A model generated the notes under the pieces. The model had not been told where the DNA came from. It saw only the letters and a list, made by a program, of their open reading frames with translations, and did not search any database. From positions 27,168,541 to 27,232,540 of the forward strand of contig CM055094.1 of assembly GCA_029204225.1 (NCBI GenBank): DNA of 64,000 nt, in the 5' to 3' direction. A program made the translations under genes and the position numbers. Below are positions 47,868-59,960 of the stretch, piece after piece (the first letter of the stretch is position 1; each line of letters begins with the position of its first letter). The DNA is from Diphasiastrum complanatum (lineage: Eukaryota; Streptophyta; Lycopodiopsida; Lycopodiales; Lycopodiaceae).

Positions 47868-50093
47868 ATGTCGGCCAATCCCAGTTCCAGTTCTGATGAT
47901 CCCGAAGCAAGTAAGCTTGACATCCAACTGTACAAGTTAGATCTTACAGAGATGCAGACCTGGTACCAGCAAGCAGAGTCATTCTTCAAGGAAACTGAAT
48001 TTCAGATCCCTGTCCTGACGGGTTATCAAAGCCCGTACCTGATACATATGGCATATGCCAACTATCATGCAACAGCAAGGTCATGCCAAATCATAGTTCC
48101 ACCTATCAGGAACTATGTTTATAACGTCTCTTTTGCGACAGCCGACTTGCAATCTTATGGGTTCCCGCAAGGACCAAATGCTATCTCATGGACACTCCAA
48201 AAGATAGAGCAAACGACATACTTCAAGTACATCGATCCCTTTGTGACAAAGTGGAAGAATAAGGATGAATACAGAGTGGAAGCCATCAGTGACCAGTAGC
48301 TCCAAGCATCATGTGACTATCTCACCAGATGCACACAAAGACCACGGACGAAAGTTCTGAGGGTACTCATGTCCCTGTTTCACATGATGGCAGATTCACG
48401 GTTGCATGCCCAGAACCTCTATGATTGGACACAGTTTGCTTCAAACTGCCTACATGACTACCTTAAGAACAAGCAACCGATAACAGTTTTTGGATATTTC
48501 TTGACAGATATCGCCCTCCACCAAGTCCAGAATAGGCCAAAGCTTCAACAACACTTGCAGCTTGCGGACAAGACATGGAAAATTCCCATTGAGTCAAAAA
48601 AGTCCAAGCATGCACAATCAAGATCCACTTTACCATCGGGATCCCAGCCTAAACGAGTAAACACCAGTATTCTCCCTCTGGTACAGAAGCAAAGATACCC
48701 ACAACCAGACCCACAAGCAGCTACAACCTCCGGAGCTCAAGAGGCCGATACCTCCAAGGCTCAGTTGCCAAACACAAGGCAACAAAGGATGCAAAAAAAA
48801 TTTCAAGCTAGAAGCACATCACTAGTGCGATCAGTTTTAGATGGTTCCACCTCAGATCATGGAAGCTCATCCATGGCATCACAACAACACTCGTCACCCT
48901 CACATATCATCGACGAGGGTGATGGAGCAACTACCTCTACACCAGCACCTGACACGACAGTATCTCAAGTCACAGGTCAGCCAGATCAAGTCACCACCCC
49001 GCCCACACTGATTACTACGCCAACGCTACCAACATCACCACCAACACAAGGTTTTTTTCTTGCGGCTCAGCAACCACAAGACCAACAACCACAGGCCCAG
49101 CAAGTCCACACATTGGACACATCACAATATTTTGATGTTGCGGACCTGATGGAAATAAGCGACGACGAGCCAGAGAAGGAGAAGCAGCCAGGAAGAAGTC
49201 TGACCCCTCCAATAACCACCACCACCACAACAGTTACTTATATCATCCCTCCACTACCTCCACCTCCACCTCCACCTCCACCTCCATCTTCAGCTCTAAC
49301 ACCATGTTTATTTTTTGGTTTAGTCTCACCATCCCACACTCCAGATCAGTACCCAACCCTCACTTACCCTGAGAAGCTCACCAAAGCAACCAAATGCTCA
49401 GTGATCGGCCTATCCAAAACGAGCTACCATATGCATTGGTTGGTTAGCCAATATCAAATGCTCGAGAGCAAGGTCCAGCATCAAGACCAAGAAATTACAC
49501 ATCATCAGAGGCTGGCCAAAGAAAAAGAAAGAGAGACAGTGAAAATCAAATCCGTGATGGCCGCGCAGAAGACCACTCTAGAAGAGGTCCAACAGCAACT
49601 GAAGCACCAGATGGTCCAAATCGACCAAGTACAAGATGGATCATCGGGTGCAATGATAGTCGATGCTCCTCTAGTCAAGCCCGAGGATATTTAATTCCAG
49701 TCCCCACAGGCCTCAACCATCCGGATGGAAAAATATGTAAGACTAATCCAAGAACGAGAGGCCGAAAAGAAAAATTTTGAAAACATTGTGGCCAAGCAAG
49801 AGAAGATCATCCTAGAGTCCCAGAAGTAGTCGGAAGAAGACCATGAAATGATGGCCAGGCTATACTACAGAGCGGCCTTCATGTCATCGCGTTATGTGAC
49901 CATGGTGGAGGACTGACAAGAAATGGGCTTTGTGGAGAAGATAAGAGAATACCTGGGGCCTCTCAATTTTGGAAGTAAGCTCCGCTTCCAAGTTTTTGAA
50001 GCCTTGGAACGAAAGATGAACGAGAGAAAGCAAACGGCACAACGACAAGGTGAGCTAGACTCGCAAGAAGTTCTCAAAAAGGCTGGAATGTAG
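47868..50093 (+). pseudogene. extra ORF of remnant E
   Basis: One frame from MSANPSSSSDDPEA at 47868 to a stop at 50091, interrupted by stops at 48297, 49692, 49827 and 49914, about 740 codons. N-terminal part (to about 48600) holds YIDPFVTKWKNKDEY and LMSLFHMMADSRLHAQNL; then a Ser/Gln/Pro/Thr linker with poly-Pro (49240-49290); acidic DLMEISDDEPEKE; coiled coil 49430-49660 and 49720-49830; and a C-terminal part with ARLYYRAAFMSS and LGPLNFGSKLRFQVFEALE. The layout and the LYxxAAxM block recall the B/D and C ORF. No catalytic motif seen; function unknown. Confidence 0.6.
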
Positions 50094-51590
50094 CGGCCAA
50101 TTGAGAGACTTCCAATTTTGGAAAAAAATAAGTTTTGCGGATAATAAGCACCTGGTTTTACGGAAGCAAACAAAGATCCACACTTTTCCAAGTGCCAAGC
50201 GAAAAGACATCACCGGTGTTGCAGTGGGTCCTGCAACAGATTAGGGGTGAATAATGCTAGTAGATGTCGAGCCAAGCCAAAGACACAAAAGGGGCTTCAA
50301 ACGAATGTGAAGAGATAGTTCGTATGCGGATCAAACTGCTGCGACCCCTTGGCTCTCCACAAGGCCAATGGTTACATTTGGATTGATTCAAAGACAGCTA
50401 CTTCAAGCTAAGTGAGAGGTGCATGCGGCGTACTCAATCTTTGCCTACCTCAAAGAACCCAAAATGAAAAGTATCAAGATCAGACTGGGACAAGGAGAGA
50501 AATCAAGGTGCATAAGCAACAAGGCGCGGAGTGGACCATAAAGTGGGCAATCAAACGATAAATCCTTTGGCTTAGAGAGCCCTGATACCTGTGCAGAACT
50601 GATCAAATCGGGAGCTCAGGAAGCTCAACACAAAGTGCGTCAAGGACAAATTAGGAGCTCAAAGGAGTTCCAAAGTCAAAAGTCAGAAGCGACGGGGGCG
50701 ACCTCTCACCCATGACCGAGGAGGTCTCATAAGGAGGAGAGCAGAAGAAGCTGAGAGCTGAGCATGAGAGCCGAGAAACTACTAGCTAAGATGACAGTGA
50801 AATATCTATGTGAGCCTACATGGTGTATCCCAGAGAAGGAACGACCATGTAGGAGCTAGTCATATTTCCTAGGCTTTGTAGATAAATGTAGACCCCCCTT
50901 AAATTAGTTAGAGTGAGCCACCTTTTGATGGTGATCTTTAGTGGAAGGGCAAATTTCACATGTAATTTCTAATTTGGTGGAATTGCCACTTAGGCTCCAC
51001 ATGGGCAGCCTTCTTGCTTATTTAAGGGCCCCTCTCTCTTGTGAGGGAGCTCTGACTGTATTGTCAAGTTCTCTCGAGCAAATAAAGAAGATCCTCCACG
51101 AGTTCTTGATAATTGCTAAGCTCCTTGTTCATGGCAATGTTCTTGAGTGAAGTTTCTATGAGCATGCTTGATTTCCTTGTATTGTGGATTAACTAGTTTC
51201 TTGTTTTCTTGTTTTCTTGTTTCTTGCTTAGTTGTGGATTAGGATTCATTTCTTGTTTGTGGAATAAGGTGGAAATCAACACTCAAGTAAACTAAATAGG
51301 CTGGAATAGTGGTGTAGATCTTGCATACTTTCTTACATTCCAGTCCTTGATTGTTCTTGAGCAATCTAGGCTTCAAGAAATGAGTGTTTCTTGATTCTTA
51401 GATTGTTAAAATGTTGTTAGGAATCTAGTTACTTGTTTCTTGTTCCTTGTTTCAGTAGTTAATCTTGTTCTTGATCGCTTTCTGATTTAGTAGATAGTGA
51501 TAGAATTGCTCCCTATTTCAGAACATTGATCTTCTTGAGCTATGTCTAGTTACATGGCTGGTTTATGCATGTAGCTGAGTATCGGATCCG
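50094..51590 (+). mobile_element. LTR-like sequence after the E ORF
   Basis: TTATTTAAG (51018-51026) followed by AATAAA (51081-51086) gives the U3/R pattern of a plant LTR in the orientation of the E ORF. A candidate start TGTTGCAG at about 50217 and an end near 51590 are guesses: there is no second copy to align and no PBS. A ctcttgtgag-like pyrimidine leader and repeated TTCTTG runs (51120-51480) lie in the presumed R/U5. Confidence 0.45.
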
Positions 51591-52079
51591 TGACTCCCAC
51601 TGACAGGATGGAAAATACATGTTGCAATCTGAGTAACGCTTCTGCTTTGTAGCTGTTTTAATAAGAGGAAGAACCGTAAGAACCGTAACTATAGAAGAAC
51701 GAAGAAGAAGTAAAAGAAACAACAAAATCGTGTTCACAAATTCAGAGAATCTGTGAACAATAATCTAAAAGATTTAACTAGACAAGGACTAGCTAAGCAG
51801 GCTAGAATACCTACTTGGTCTTTCTAAATTAAACCATATAGTAAATGGCTGATCTAACTGGCTAAGAAGTATTAATCCAATCTAACTTTCTAATCTAGCT
51901 ATCCGATTTATCTACCTATTCTAAACTTAAGCAGATCACTAAGAATCTAACTTCTAACTCCTATGGATCCAGATCTAAACTACTACTAAGATTTAACTAA
52001 AAAATCCTACCACCTATCTAATCGATGAATATCCAATCCTACAAGCTACTCCTACCTAGGCTATCTAACAGGACGTTGA
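51591..52079 (-). other. sequence downstream of G pol
   Basis: AT-rich, no gene. On the minus strand it follows the G integrase stop. Neither an LTR end nor an extra ORF was found here, so G is truncated at its 3' side or joined to E. Confidence 0.4.
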
Positions 52080-52812
52080 CGGTTCATCTTGAGTTGAAGA
52101 AGATGACGTGGATGGTGGTTCTGGAACATCTCTGAGATCAACATCGGCGGAATAGTAGCAATGCAACCTGCTGCCATTAATGGGCGTGTCTAGCAAATTG
52201 CCTTACAAGTCGACAAGTATCATTGCGCCATTAGGTCGGATCTCTACTACTCTATACAGTCCTTCTCCCTAGAACTTAAGCCTGTCTTTGTGTGCCTTGG
52301 CATTGTATAACAATGCCAATTCTCCCTTAATGAGATCCTTGATTTTGACATTGCGATCATGCCAGGCCTTCCATCACTGTTTTTCCACAACTAGGGCATG
52401 AAGCACTAGAAAGTGTTTTGTGAAGTTGAAGAAGGTTTTCCAATCTCCTCTTCATTGATTTCTCTATACTAGGTCGTTCGACTATGGCAACTCTAAGACT
52501 TGGAATGACAAACTCAACAAGCATTACAGCTAGCGCTTCTTGTCCATACACCATCTGAAATGGAGTTTGCTGGTTATGAAAGCCCATAAAGTTGCATGAA
52601 GCTTGTGTTCCCAATCAGATCGTGAAGCTTCAACCATCTTCTATTGGTAGCTTTAGCAACGAAATGCCCTCCTCCTATTCCTTCGTGGGCGATGCTCAAC
52701 ACTTGGGACACTTCATGCGGTAGGACACAACGGCGTATAATTCCATCGTTACAAATACGATATAGTTGTCCCACTATTAATGTGAATGTACAGATTTGAT
52801 AATTAACCTGCG
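52080..52812 (-). pseudogene. integrase of G, core deleted
   Basis: LIVGQLYRICNDGIIRRC, PHEVSQVLSIAHEGIGGGHF (zinc-finger His pair), then from WLKLHD it jumps to the segment normally after the catalytic Glu (MQLYGLS; QTPFQMVYGQEALA; LRVAIVERPS), so all three catalytic acids are lost. The C-terminal part ends near DTPINGSRLHCYY at about 52150. Confidence 0.83.
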
Positions 52813-53670
52813 TCATTCTACTTTGCTCATCTCTGGAGGAGGACATCCCAACATAAGATATCCCACAACATCGGCAGCCCACTCAGGGACAACGTTGACA
52901 TGAAATAATATGACGTCAGGGAGTTCGTCATCGACCCCTCTACTCTCAAGAACATTCCGGATCCTTGAGAGATGATCGGCCAAATAGTGTTGTTTCCCTT
53001 TGTGAACGACGATTTTAAAGTCAAACTCTTGGAGAAGCAGCAGCCATTTGGTGATCCATCCAACTGTGCAGGGCCTATTTACCAGATACAATAGGGCTTG
53101 GTGATCTACAAAGAAGACAAAGGGGTTCGCTAGCAGGTAACGATGGAATTTTTTCACATTGTATACCATGGCTAGCGCTTCACGCTCAATGGTGGTATAG
53201 TTCCTCTCTGTAGGAACTGCCTATTGGCGAAGTAGATTGGATAATCCTTCTTGTACTCCCTTGGTTGCGTCAGAACACTCCCTATGGCATAGTTAGAGGC
53301 ATCTGTGTGGATGTGAAATTCTATGGTCCAGATAGGAGGTCGAAGGATTGGTGTGGTCACTAAGGCCTTCTTGAGTTTCTGAAAAGCCTCAGTGGCTTGG
53401 GCTGTCCATTCTAGTTGAATAGTCATCTGATAGATTAAACGGGCCAGCTTAGCGAAGTTCAGGACCAAACTCCGATAATAATTGCAGTGCCCCATAAAGA
53501 TGTACACTTCACGTACAGTTCCCAATTCAGGCAATGCAAGTATCATGCGGATCTTGTCGACGTCAGTGGCGATACCATGCCTCAAAACTACATGGCCTAG
53601 CACTATGTCGTGCGTGACCAAAAATTGGCATTTGGCCGGATTTAGGGATTTGTCAAATAATCTGAACACT
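52813..53670 (-). pseudogene. RT thumb and RNase H of G
   Basis: KCQFLVTHDIVLGHVVLRHG, VYIFMGHCNYYRSLVLNFA, RNase H with HIHTDASNYAIGSVL and FFVDHQALLYLVNRP, then VVHKGKQHYLADHLSRI. A frameshift near 53170 separates the two frames; another near 53660 separates it from the palm. Confidence 0.87.
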
Positions 53671-54462
53671 TTCTCTAAGTCGCGCTAGATGTTGGGCTCT
53701 AGAGGAGTGGACACACAAGTCGTCCATGAATAATTCAATAAACTTCTGAAGAAAATCCTTGAAGGCATAACTCATCACTTGTTGAAAAGTGTTGGGAGCG
53801 TTGCACAATCCAAATGGCATCACCTTGTAGGCATACGTTCCCCACTCAGTGGAGAAGGCAGTTTTCTGCTGATCTTTTGGGGCCATCTGCACTTGGTTAT
53901 AGCCATGAAACCCATCCAAAAAACTATAGGCTTATGTTTCGGATATTCTTTCTAACACATTTTTCGTGAATGGTAAAGAAAAATGGTCCTTGTTGGTTAC
54001 AGCATTCAGCTTCTTGTAGTTCACACAGATTCGAAGTTTTTCATTTTTCTTAGGTACTACCACGATCGACGATATCCAATCAGTGTGTTTCATCTCGTAG
54101 ATAAATCCTACATCTAGAAGCCTTTTCAATTCTTCTTGGATCAGCTGGGCGTAATGCAGATTGGACCTATAAGGCCTACTAACTGAGGGTTTTGTGCCAT
54201 CAGCTACATCTGGTGATATGCCCTTTAGCTCAGCATAATTCCAAGCAAGACAATCGTGGTATTTGTGGAGAAGCGCCTTGAGATCCTCAAGTTTCTCTCC
54301 CTCTACGTCTTCCCCTACTGATACCGTAGGACTTTCTTCTCCCTTCTTAGCCAAATCTATCTCTTTGGTAAGAGCATGACCTTTATACACCTTGGCTCCT
54401 TGGGAGGCTGCTTCTAAGGGTTCTCTCTTTGCCTTGGGCATACCCACTACCACTTCATCCAT
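53671..54462 (-). pseudogene. reverse transcriptase palm of G
   Basis: SRPYRSNLHYAQLIQEEL, HTDWISSIVVVPKKNEKL, DGFHGYNQVQMAP, PFGLCNAPNTFQQ and an intact FMDDLCVHS active site at about 53730. A stop near 53932 breaks the frame between fingers and palm. Confidence 0.9.
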
Positions 54463-55567
54463 CTCATAATCCTTGAAGTATTGTGATACGTCATGCGTGG
54501 GCTTGGGCTCCTACATGACATCTTGGCAAATTTTCTCTTTTAATTCTTGGTCGGTCATCAACTCAAATTTGATTCCTCTTTTATCACCCTTAGCCTTCCA
54601 CTCAGCGTTTTTTGTTTTATATAGGGCTTTGCGTTCGTGGAGAGGGCTGGCGGTTGGCTGATTATCAATACCCAATCTTTTCAAAGCTCGGTCTAGTTTT
54701 TTGATGCTCTTGGATGGTTTCATACCCAGATCTGCAAAGGTGATTAGAGCTTTTTCCTTCGGAGATTCTCCAAGTGGGGAATCCGAAGTATTTGGCTCTT
54801 TTCTCTTGGCATTCGTTGGCAATTCTGATTGTGGATCAGGGGTCAAATCTTTTACCATCTTTATGTTATTGTCCCATAATGAGATTTCTAGCTTATAAAG
54901 AGCTTCGCCCTCAGCTAGGTCCCAATCTATGCATTCTCGCAAGAGATCATCAACGGTTATAGGAGCACTAGTAGTGGATCCATCGATCATTGTATCCATT
55001 TGGCCTACAACAATATTGCCTTGTGGGGCTCTACAGTTTTGATGAGATCTGCATTCGCTAGAGGCTCTCGTGGATCTAGTGTTTTGAAAACGGTCAAGAT
55101 CTACATATCGGAGGAAATCCTCATCCTCATACTCTCGACCTTCCTCCAAGGTAAACCCCTGAAGAACTTCTATTTGTTTTTCACAAGATATTCCTTGTAG
55201 TGGTTCCTGGGGTATAGGCACATCATAAAAAGTCAAACAAAATCTTGATGGCCCTCCCTAGATTTTTTTCGTTGGTCGCTCTAATATCTTGATCAGGATA
55301 TCGTCTTCATTGGAAAATGGGTCAACAACTAACATTTTCCTGGGAGATTGCTCATTAGATGAAACATCAAACTGAAGACAATCTATCGTGGCTAGGGCTT
55401 CAGTCCAATTTACCACATCGGTTTGTGAATCATCATGTATGACGATCCTCCTCCAATGATGTCTATCGTTTGATTCTTCGTCAAAGTGGATGGTAGTAGC
55501 AGAGCTCGAAACCATGGCTCGTTGGTCTGTTGTCTTCGTAATCCAAGTATCATGATCGATCTTAACT
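54463..55567 (-). pseudogene. post-protease linker of G
   Basis: WTEALATIDCLQFDVSS near 55410 corresponds to the same marker in C and F. 55236-54511 is open for 241 codons, acidic and Lys-rich (LEEGREYEDEDFLRYVDLD, KALITFADLGMKPSKSIKKL). No catalytic motif. The protease core itself is missing. Confidence 0.72.
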
Positions 55568-55862
55568 GCTCAAGATTGAAATACCAATCTTTAGTAGTAT
55601 CAGTTAGGCACAGATTGAAGTATCTTCACAGCTCTTGCGGGTTGTCATCTCCGTAGGCTCTACATGCTTGGGTGTAGATCTGTAGAAATCGTCGCGGATC
55701 TCCCTTGTCATCAAATCTCAACAGGTCAATTTTGGAAAAATTCCGGACCGCGTGAGGCACAAATGGCCTAGGACTGTCCATTGGTAGTGGATCTACGTCA
55801 ACTGGCTCGGGTAATATTTCGATGGGTACTTTGATAAATTCCTCAATTTCAGGGAGATCCAA
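55568..55862 (-). pseudogene. gag stub of G
   Basis: LLRFDDKGDPRRFLQIYTQA, then DTTKDWYFNLEQ, the middle of the gag domain; at about 55567 it joins post-protease sequence (DTWITKTTDQRA). The rest of gag, the zinc knuckles and the protease are deleted. A stop lies near 55624. Confidence 0.8.
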
Positions 55863-56904
55863 GGTGGATAATCTTCACAAGCAAACATGCAATGGCAAAA
55901 GAGGACTTCACATAAAAAGAAAAGGTAAGAGGAGGAGGCTTTGCTTCTCTCTCTCTCTCTCTCTCAATCTCTATTCTTGCAAATTAATTACAAAATGGTG
56001 TCACATCCCTACTTGTAGACAAGGTTAGAGTTAGGGTTTTTGGTTCATTCAAAAACCATGTGCCATATAACTTGACTATCATAAAAAGTTTAAAAGCCAA
56101 AATGCATTTTAGAACTATTTGGGTCCTTTCTTATTTTGGCCCATTGGTATTTTAGAAAAGCATATTAGAACCTACTGTCCATCGTTGGACAGGAGGTGTA
56201 TCAACTGAGAAGTTTTATGAGTCTATTGTCCATTGTTGGACGGCTATTATCTTAAGTTTAAAGTATCATTGCTAATCATCATGAACGTAAAAAAGGTGCT
56301 TATGTTAGCATCGCTGCCTAGTAGGCAGACAACATAAAAACCAGAATCAACTAAAGCTTATTGCAGTCCATCGCTACTAGGAAAGCATGCAAAATCATTA
56401 TCTATAATGGATAAAGTATGGATCTATCCATCGTTGCCCATGAGAAAAAAAGGACCTTTTCTTTGGTAAAAAAAATCACTCCCCCTTGCACTATATGATT
56501 TGTTTTTTTTTTTAATGTTTCCACCTCTATTTTTGAAATAAACTCTACAATGGATTTAAATTTAAGCCTAAATGGAAGGAAATGAGTTGTTACCTCCCTT
56601 GCAAAGCAAAATGTTACCTTCCTAGAAGCCTCACTGCATAACACTATAAATTATGCAATCTCGACTAGTGTTCCTCACAACATCTTGTGAAGAAGAGTTC
56701 ATTGTGTCTCTCCTTCAGTGGCTGCGCCCTACTACTCCTCCTTTCTTCGAAAGCTATCATATGGTAAGAGTTCTTTTCTTAGTTCTTTGCAAGGCTATCA
56801 ATTTTTTTTGCTTTAAGCAATTGATTTTAGGACCTATAGTTCTTGAAGAGACTATCCAGCAGTGTAGTAGCATAGCATGGTATTTTTTAAAAGAAGAAAT
56901 ATCC

Positions 56905-56906
<2 letters not shown>
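55863..56906. other. G upstream flank, no gene seen
   Basis: Includes a 20-bp (CT)n at about 55946-55965 and four scattered tccatcgttgg-like blocks (56179-56435). No LTR or PBS could be defined. Confidence 0.45.

Positions 56907-56993
<87 letters not shown>
56907..56993. repeat. (GA)n microsatellite, 87 bp
   Basis: On the minus strand it is (CT)n ending in CATGGA, like the tracts at 3.5 and 34.9 kb. Confidence 0.97.
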
Positions 56994-56997
<4 letters not shown>

Positions 56998-57151
56998 AGT
57001 GGATGATTTGAAAACGGCAGAGAGATAATGATGATGACACCAACCATTTGTGGACACCAATGAGTTGATTGTGTTGATTGTGCTGTTGAGAATCACATTT
57101 TTTGTTTGATGTTTCTGTTTTTAGCGAGAGCAACTTTCAGGGAGCAATCAT

Positions 57152-57261
57152 GCTTGCAAAAAAATTTGCAAGCCTTGTCCGTAGGCAGGGCTTGCAAAAA
57201 TATTGCAAGCAGGGATGCCTCGTTGGCGAGCAATCCTGGCTTGCAAATTTTTTTTGCAAGC
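57152..57261. repeat. three GCTTGCAA palindromes
   Basis: Three inverted repeats with arms GCTTGCAA/TTGCAAGC around A/T-only centres, at 57152-57173, 57190-57210 and 57239-57261. Spacers of 16 and 28 bases. Confidence 0.9.
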
Positions 57262-57489
57262 TAGGAGCATGTAGTTTGAAAAGGAGATATTAATCTCGTA
57301 AACTAAACACGTATCAATATTCTAAACATTCACTTTGCACTATTGTCTAGCTATGAAATCACTTTAGTACTAATGACTTCAAAGTTAGTTGCTAAAATAT
57401 TGAACGTGACTTTCATCATTATAATTTTGTTCAATTATTGATATTGTTGAAAATGAGTGGGGATTGATCAGAGATGAGCTCTAGTACCA
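57262..57489 (-). other. sequence after the second copia PBS
   Basis: AT-rich, no gene; it lies where the leader of an adjacent copia copy would be on the minus strand. Confidence 0.4.
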
Positions 57490-57500
57490 CTCTGATACCA
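57490..57500 (-). other. copia primer binding site after LTR
   Basis: Minus strand TGGTATCAGAG directly after the LTR. A PBS downstream of what is also a 3' LTR implies an LTR shared by two tandem copies. Confidence 0.8.
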
Positions 57501-58189
57501 CGTTAGAAGCGATGACTTATCAGGAATGGGTTCTGATAGAAACAGAACGCTAATACCAAATTGAAATCTGCAGAATAGCAACGAAATATAATCAATGGAT
57601 GGTTGTAGATCGGAAGCACGTCAGTTAACAGCAAATAACCAAGATGAATGATTAGTAACAATGCGTAATAGAACAAAACATTAGTGTAGACAAAATTGCA
57701 CTCTGATTGATTGAAAATTGAGTACAATGGCTTGAAGCAAAAACACAGCTCAATTTGGTTGATCGTTAAGTGTAATAACACTTGATCATTATCTTTTGAA
57801 TAATATCTACATCTTATTACATTTGATTGGTACCTTGTAGGCATTAGATTCTATCTACTACATTTATTACAACCGTCATTGAAACTGTAAATGCATGTAC
57901 AAAGTAGGCGGACTGTCAAAGTCACGTCGTGGGTTGGATTTTTTGACCAACAGTATCGAAAAATATACATGTATCGAATTTTATAGAATTTTTTGAGCCG
58001 ATCCGGTATTGAAAAATAACGACTCGATTCGAGTCAATTCAAGGTCAAAAAAATTCGATTCCAAATTTCGATCTTCTGCTCAAAAACTTGAGCCTTCTCT
58101 TTTTTTGGGTTTTTTTTTTATGTAAGTATATACAACTTTCAAGATGCTCATTATTGAATGACTTTGGGCTTTAACATTGAAATCCAACA
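57501..58189 (-). mobile_element. copia LTR, minus strand
   Basis: Starts TGTTGGATTTC at 58189, right after a polypurine tract TTAAGGGAGAG (58200-58190), and ends at 57501 next to the PBS; the end reads AACG instead of CA. Confidence 0.85.
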
Positions 58190-58196
58190 CTCTCCC

Positions 58197-59960
58197 TTAA
58201 TGTGGATCCTGAAAAACTTTGATCTTCAGATTTAGCATGTCGTTAAATCTGAGATGGTGCTCCTTTGATAGAGTTTTCGTGAAGTAGTCTGCTGCCATAA
58301 GATCTGTCCTGCAGTAAATCAGTGACACTTCCTTGCTTTGCAGTTTCTCTTTAAGGTACCTGATTTTGAGATTTTTGCTCCGAGAATGAAATCTCAAATT
58401 TAGAGATAGTGTGATTGTGCTTTGGTTGTCACAATAGATTGTCGTTGGATGTGACTGAGCAAGGTCGACATTTGCAAGCAGGTTCCTTAGCCAAATTGTC
58501 TCCTTGGTAGCATTCATGACAGCTATGTATTCTGATTTTGTTGATGATAATGCTACTAAGGTCTTTCAGCTGTTCTATTAGATTGGGCCTTGATTGTATA
58601 AGAATACAAGTCCAGAAGTCGATCTTCTGGTATCGATATCTCCTTCTCAATCTGCATCTAGTAACCTTCAAGAATATTGGCATATTGGCTGCCTCCATAA
58701 CAGATGCTGAGATGTTTTGTTGTTGAACATACTTCATAAATTTCATGAGCGCTTTCCAATGTGTTGGCCCTAGATTTGATAGGAATTGGCTAAGTGAACT
58801 GATCAAGTATGCAAGGTCATGTCACGTGCAGATCATTGCATACATCAGTGAGCAGATGATGGAGTGAAACAGGTATTGTTTCACTCCTCCTTTTCTGTCT
58901 CTGTTTGAGGAGATTGTTCTTTAACAGCTTCAAGATAAAGTGATTCAATTTGTAGTTGGTCATTCAATATTTTTCCAGCACGTTGGTGAGATATCGTTGT
59001 TGAATGATGAAAATCTGTCTGCTGGATCGAATTCAAAAATCTGAATTTTGGGCAACTGCATAGAAAAGAAGTAATCGAATTGAAGCATGTTTCACAACAA
59101 GATTGAAGGTCTCCAAATAATCCAGATCTGAAATCTGGGAGAAGCCTTTGGCGACAAGCATGGCCTTGAATTGATATAATCTGCCTTTAACATCATACTT
59201 CGCTTTGAATATCCATTTGCATGGAATCGGATTTCAATCCTTTGGCAGCTCAGTTACAGTCCATGTTTGTTTCTCGATCAGAGAATCAAATTCGGTGTCC
59301 ATTGCAGCCTTCCACGGTCAGCATTGGGAGTCGACTTTGCCTCAAATATAGTACATGGTTCCTGCACAAAATAGTAGACTAGATCATCCATAAATTGGAA
59401 TGGAGGCTTTCTGGATGGGTTCGATCTTCTGGGTTGAAGTTTGATCCTCTGATATGATTCGACTTATTGTTGGAGTCATTGTCAATCTTTTGATCAATCC
59501 TGAGTTCGAAACTAGTGTCGACTCTAGGATCTGAATTCAATGGAGCTTTTCTCTTGTGGTCAAAGAACTGGTTTTTGACAAAAATGAGGTCTCTACTGGT
59601 GAATGCTTTCTGGATGTCCATATTGTAGAGCTTGTATGCCTTGTGATATGGGGAATAGCCGATGTAGATCGACTTTCTACTAGTGTCATCCAATCTCTTT
59701 CTTAGATCAGCTAGGATCTGAGAGTAGGCTATGCATCCAAACACTCGAATATGCTTGAGTAATGGTTTCGATCAATGAATGTCATCAATGAATGTCAAAA
59801 AATAGAGGGCTCCGTCTGTGGAAGCAGCTTGCATTGGGCTACAAATGTCACTGTGTACAAGATCTAGCAAATCTCTAGAAGTATGAACTGAATAAAAAAT
59901 CAATGGGCTTTGGAACCAATCTCGATGGTGAGTCATGTGTTGTGTTGCACCCGAGTCCAA
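58197..59960 (-). pseudogene. copia pol remnant, minus strand
   Basis: DSGATQHMTHHRDWF (59958, protease active site) runs directly into integrase DLLDLVHSDICSPMQ and YFLTFIDD (59790), then FGCIAYSQ, SIYIGYSPYHKAYKLYN (59740-59600). The RT is decayed beyond its first segments: DD catalytic motif not found. RNase H at the end: DTRRSTSGLVFLYNQGP, ALSSTKSEYIAVMNATKE, IYCDNQSTITLS, DLMAADYFTKTLSKEHH, stop at 58197. The D-E-D acids of RNase H look present. Non-autonomous. Confidence 0.86.

Larger units (their letters stand above)
52080..55862 (-). mobile_element. gypsy element G, minus strand, internal remnant
   Basis: Minus-strand gag stub, post-protease linker, RT, RNase H and integrase without LTRs. 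Distinct in sequence from A, B, C and F but with the same gene order and the shared TEALATIDC marker. Confidence 0.85.
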
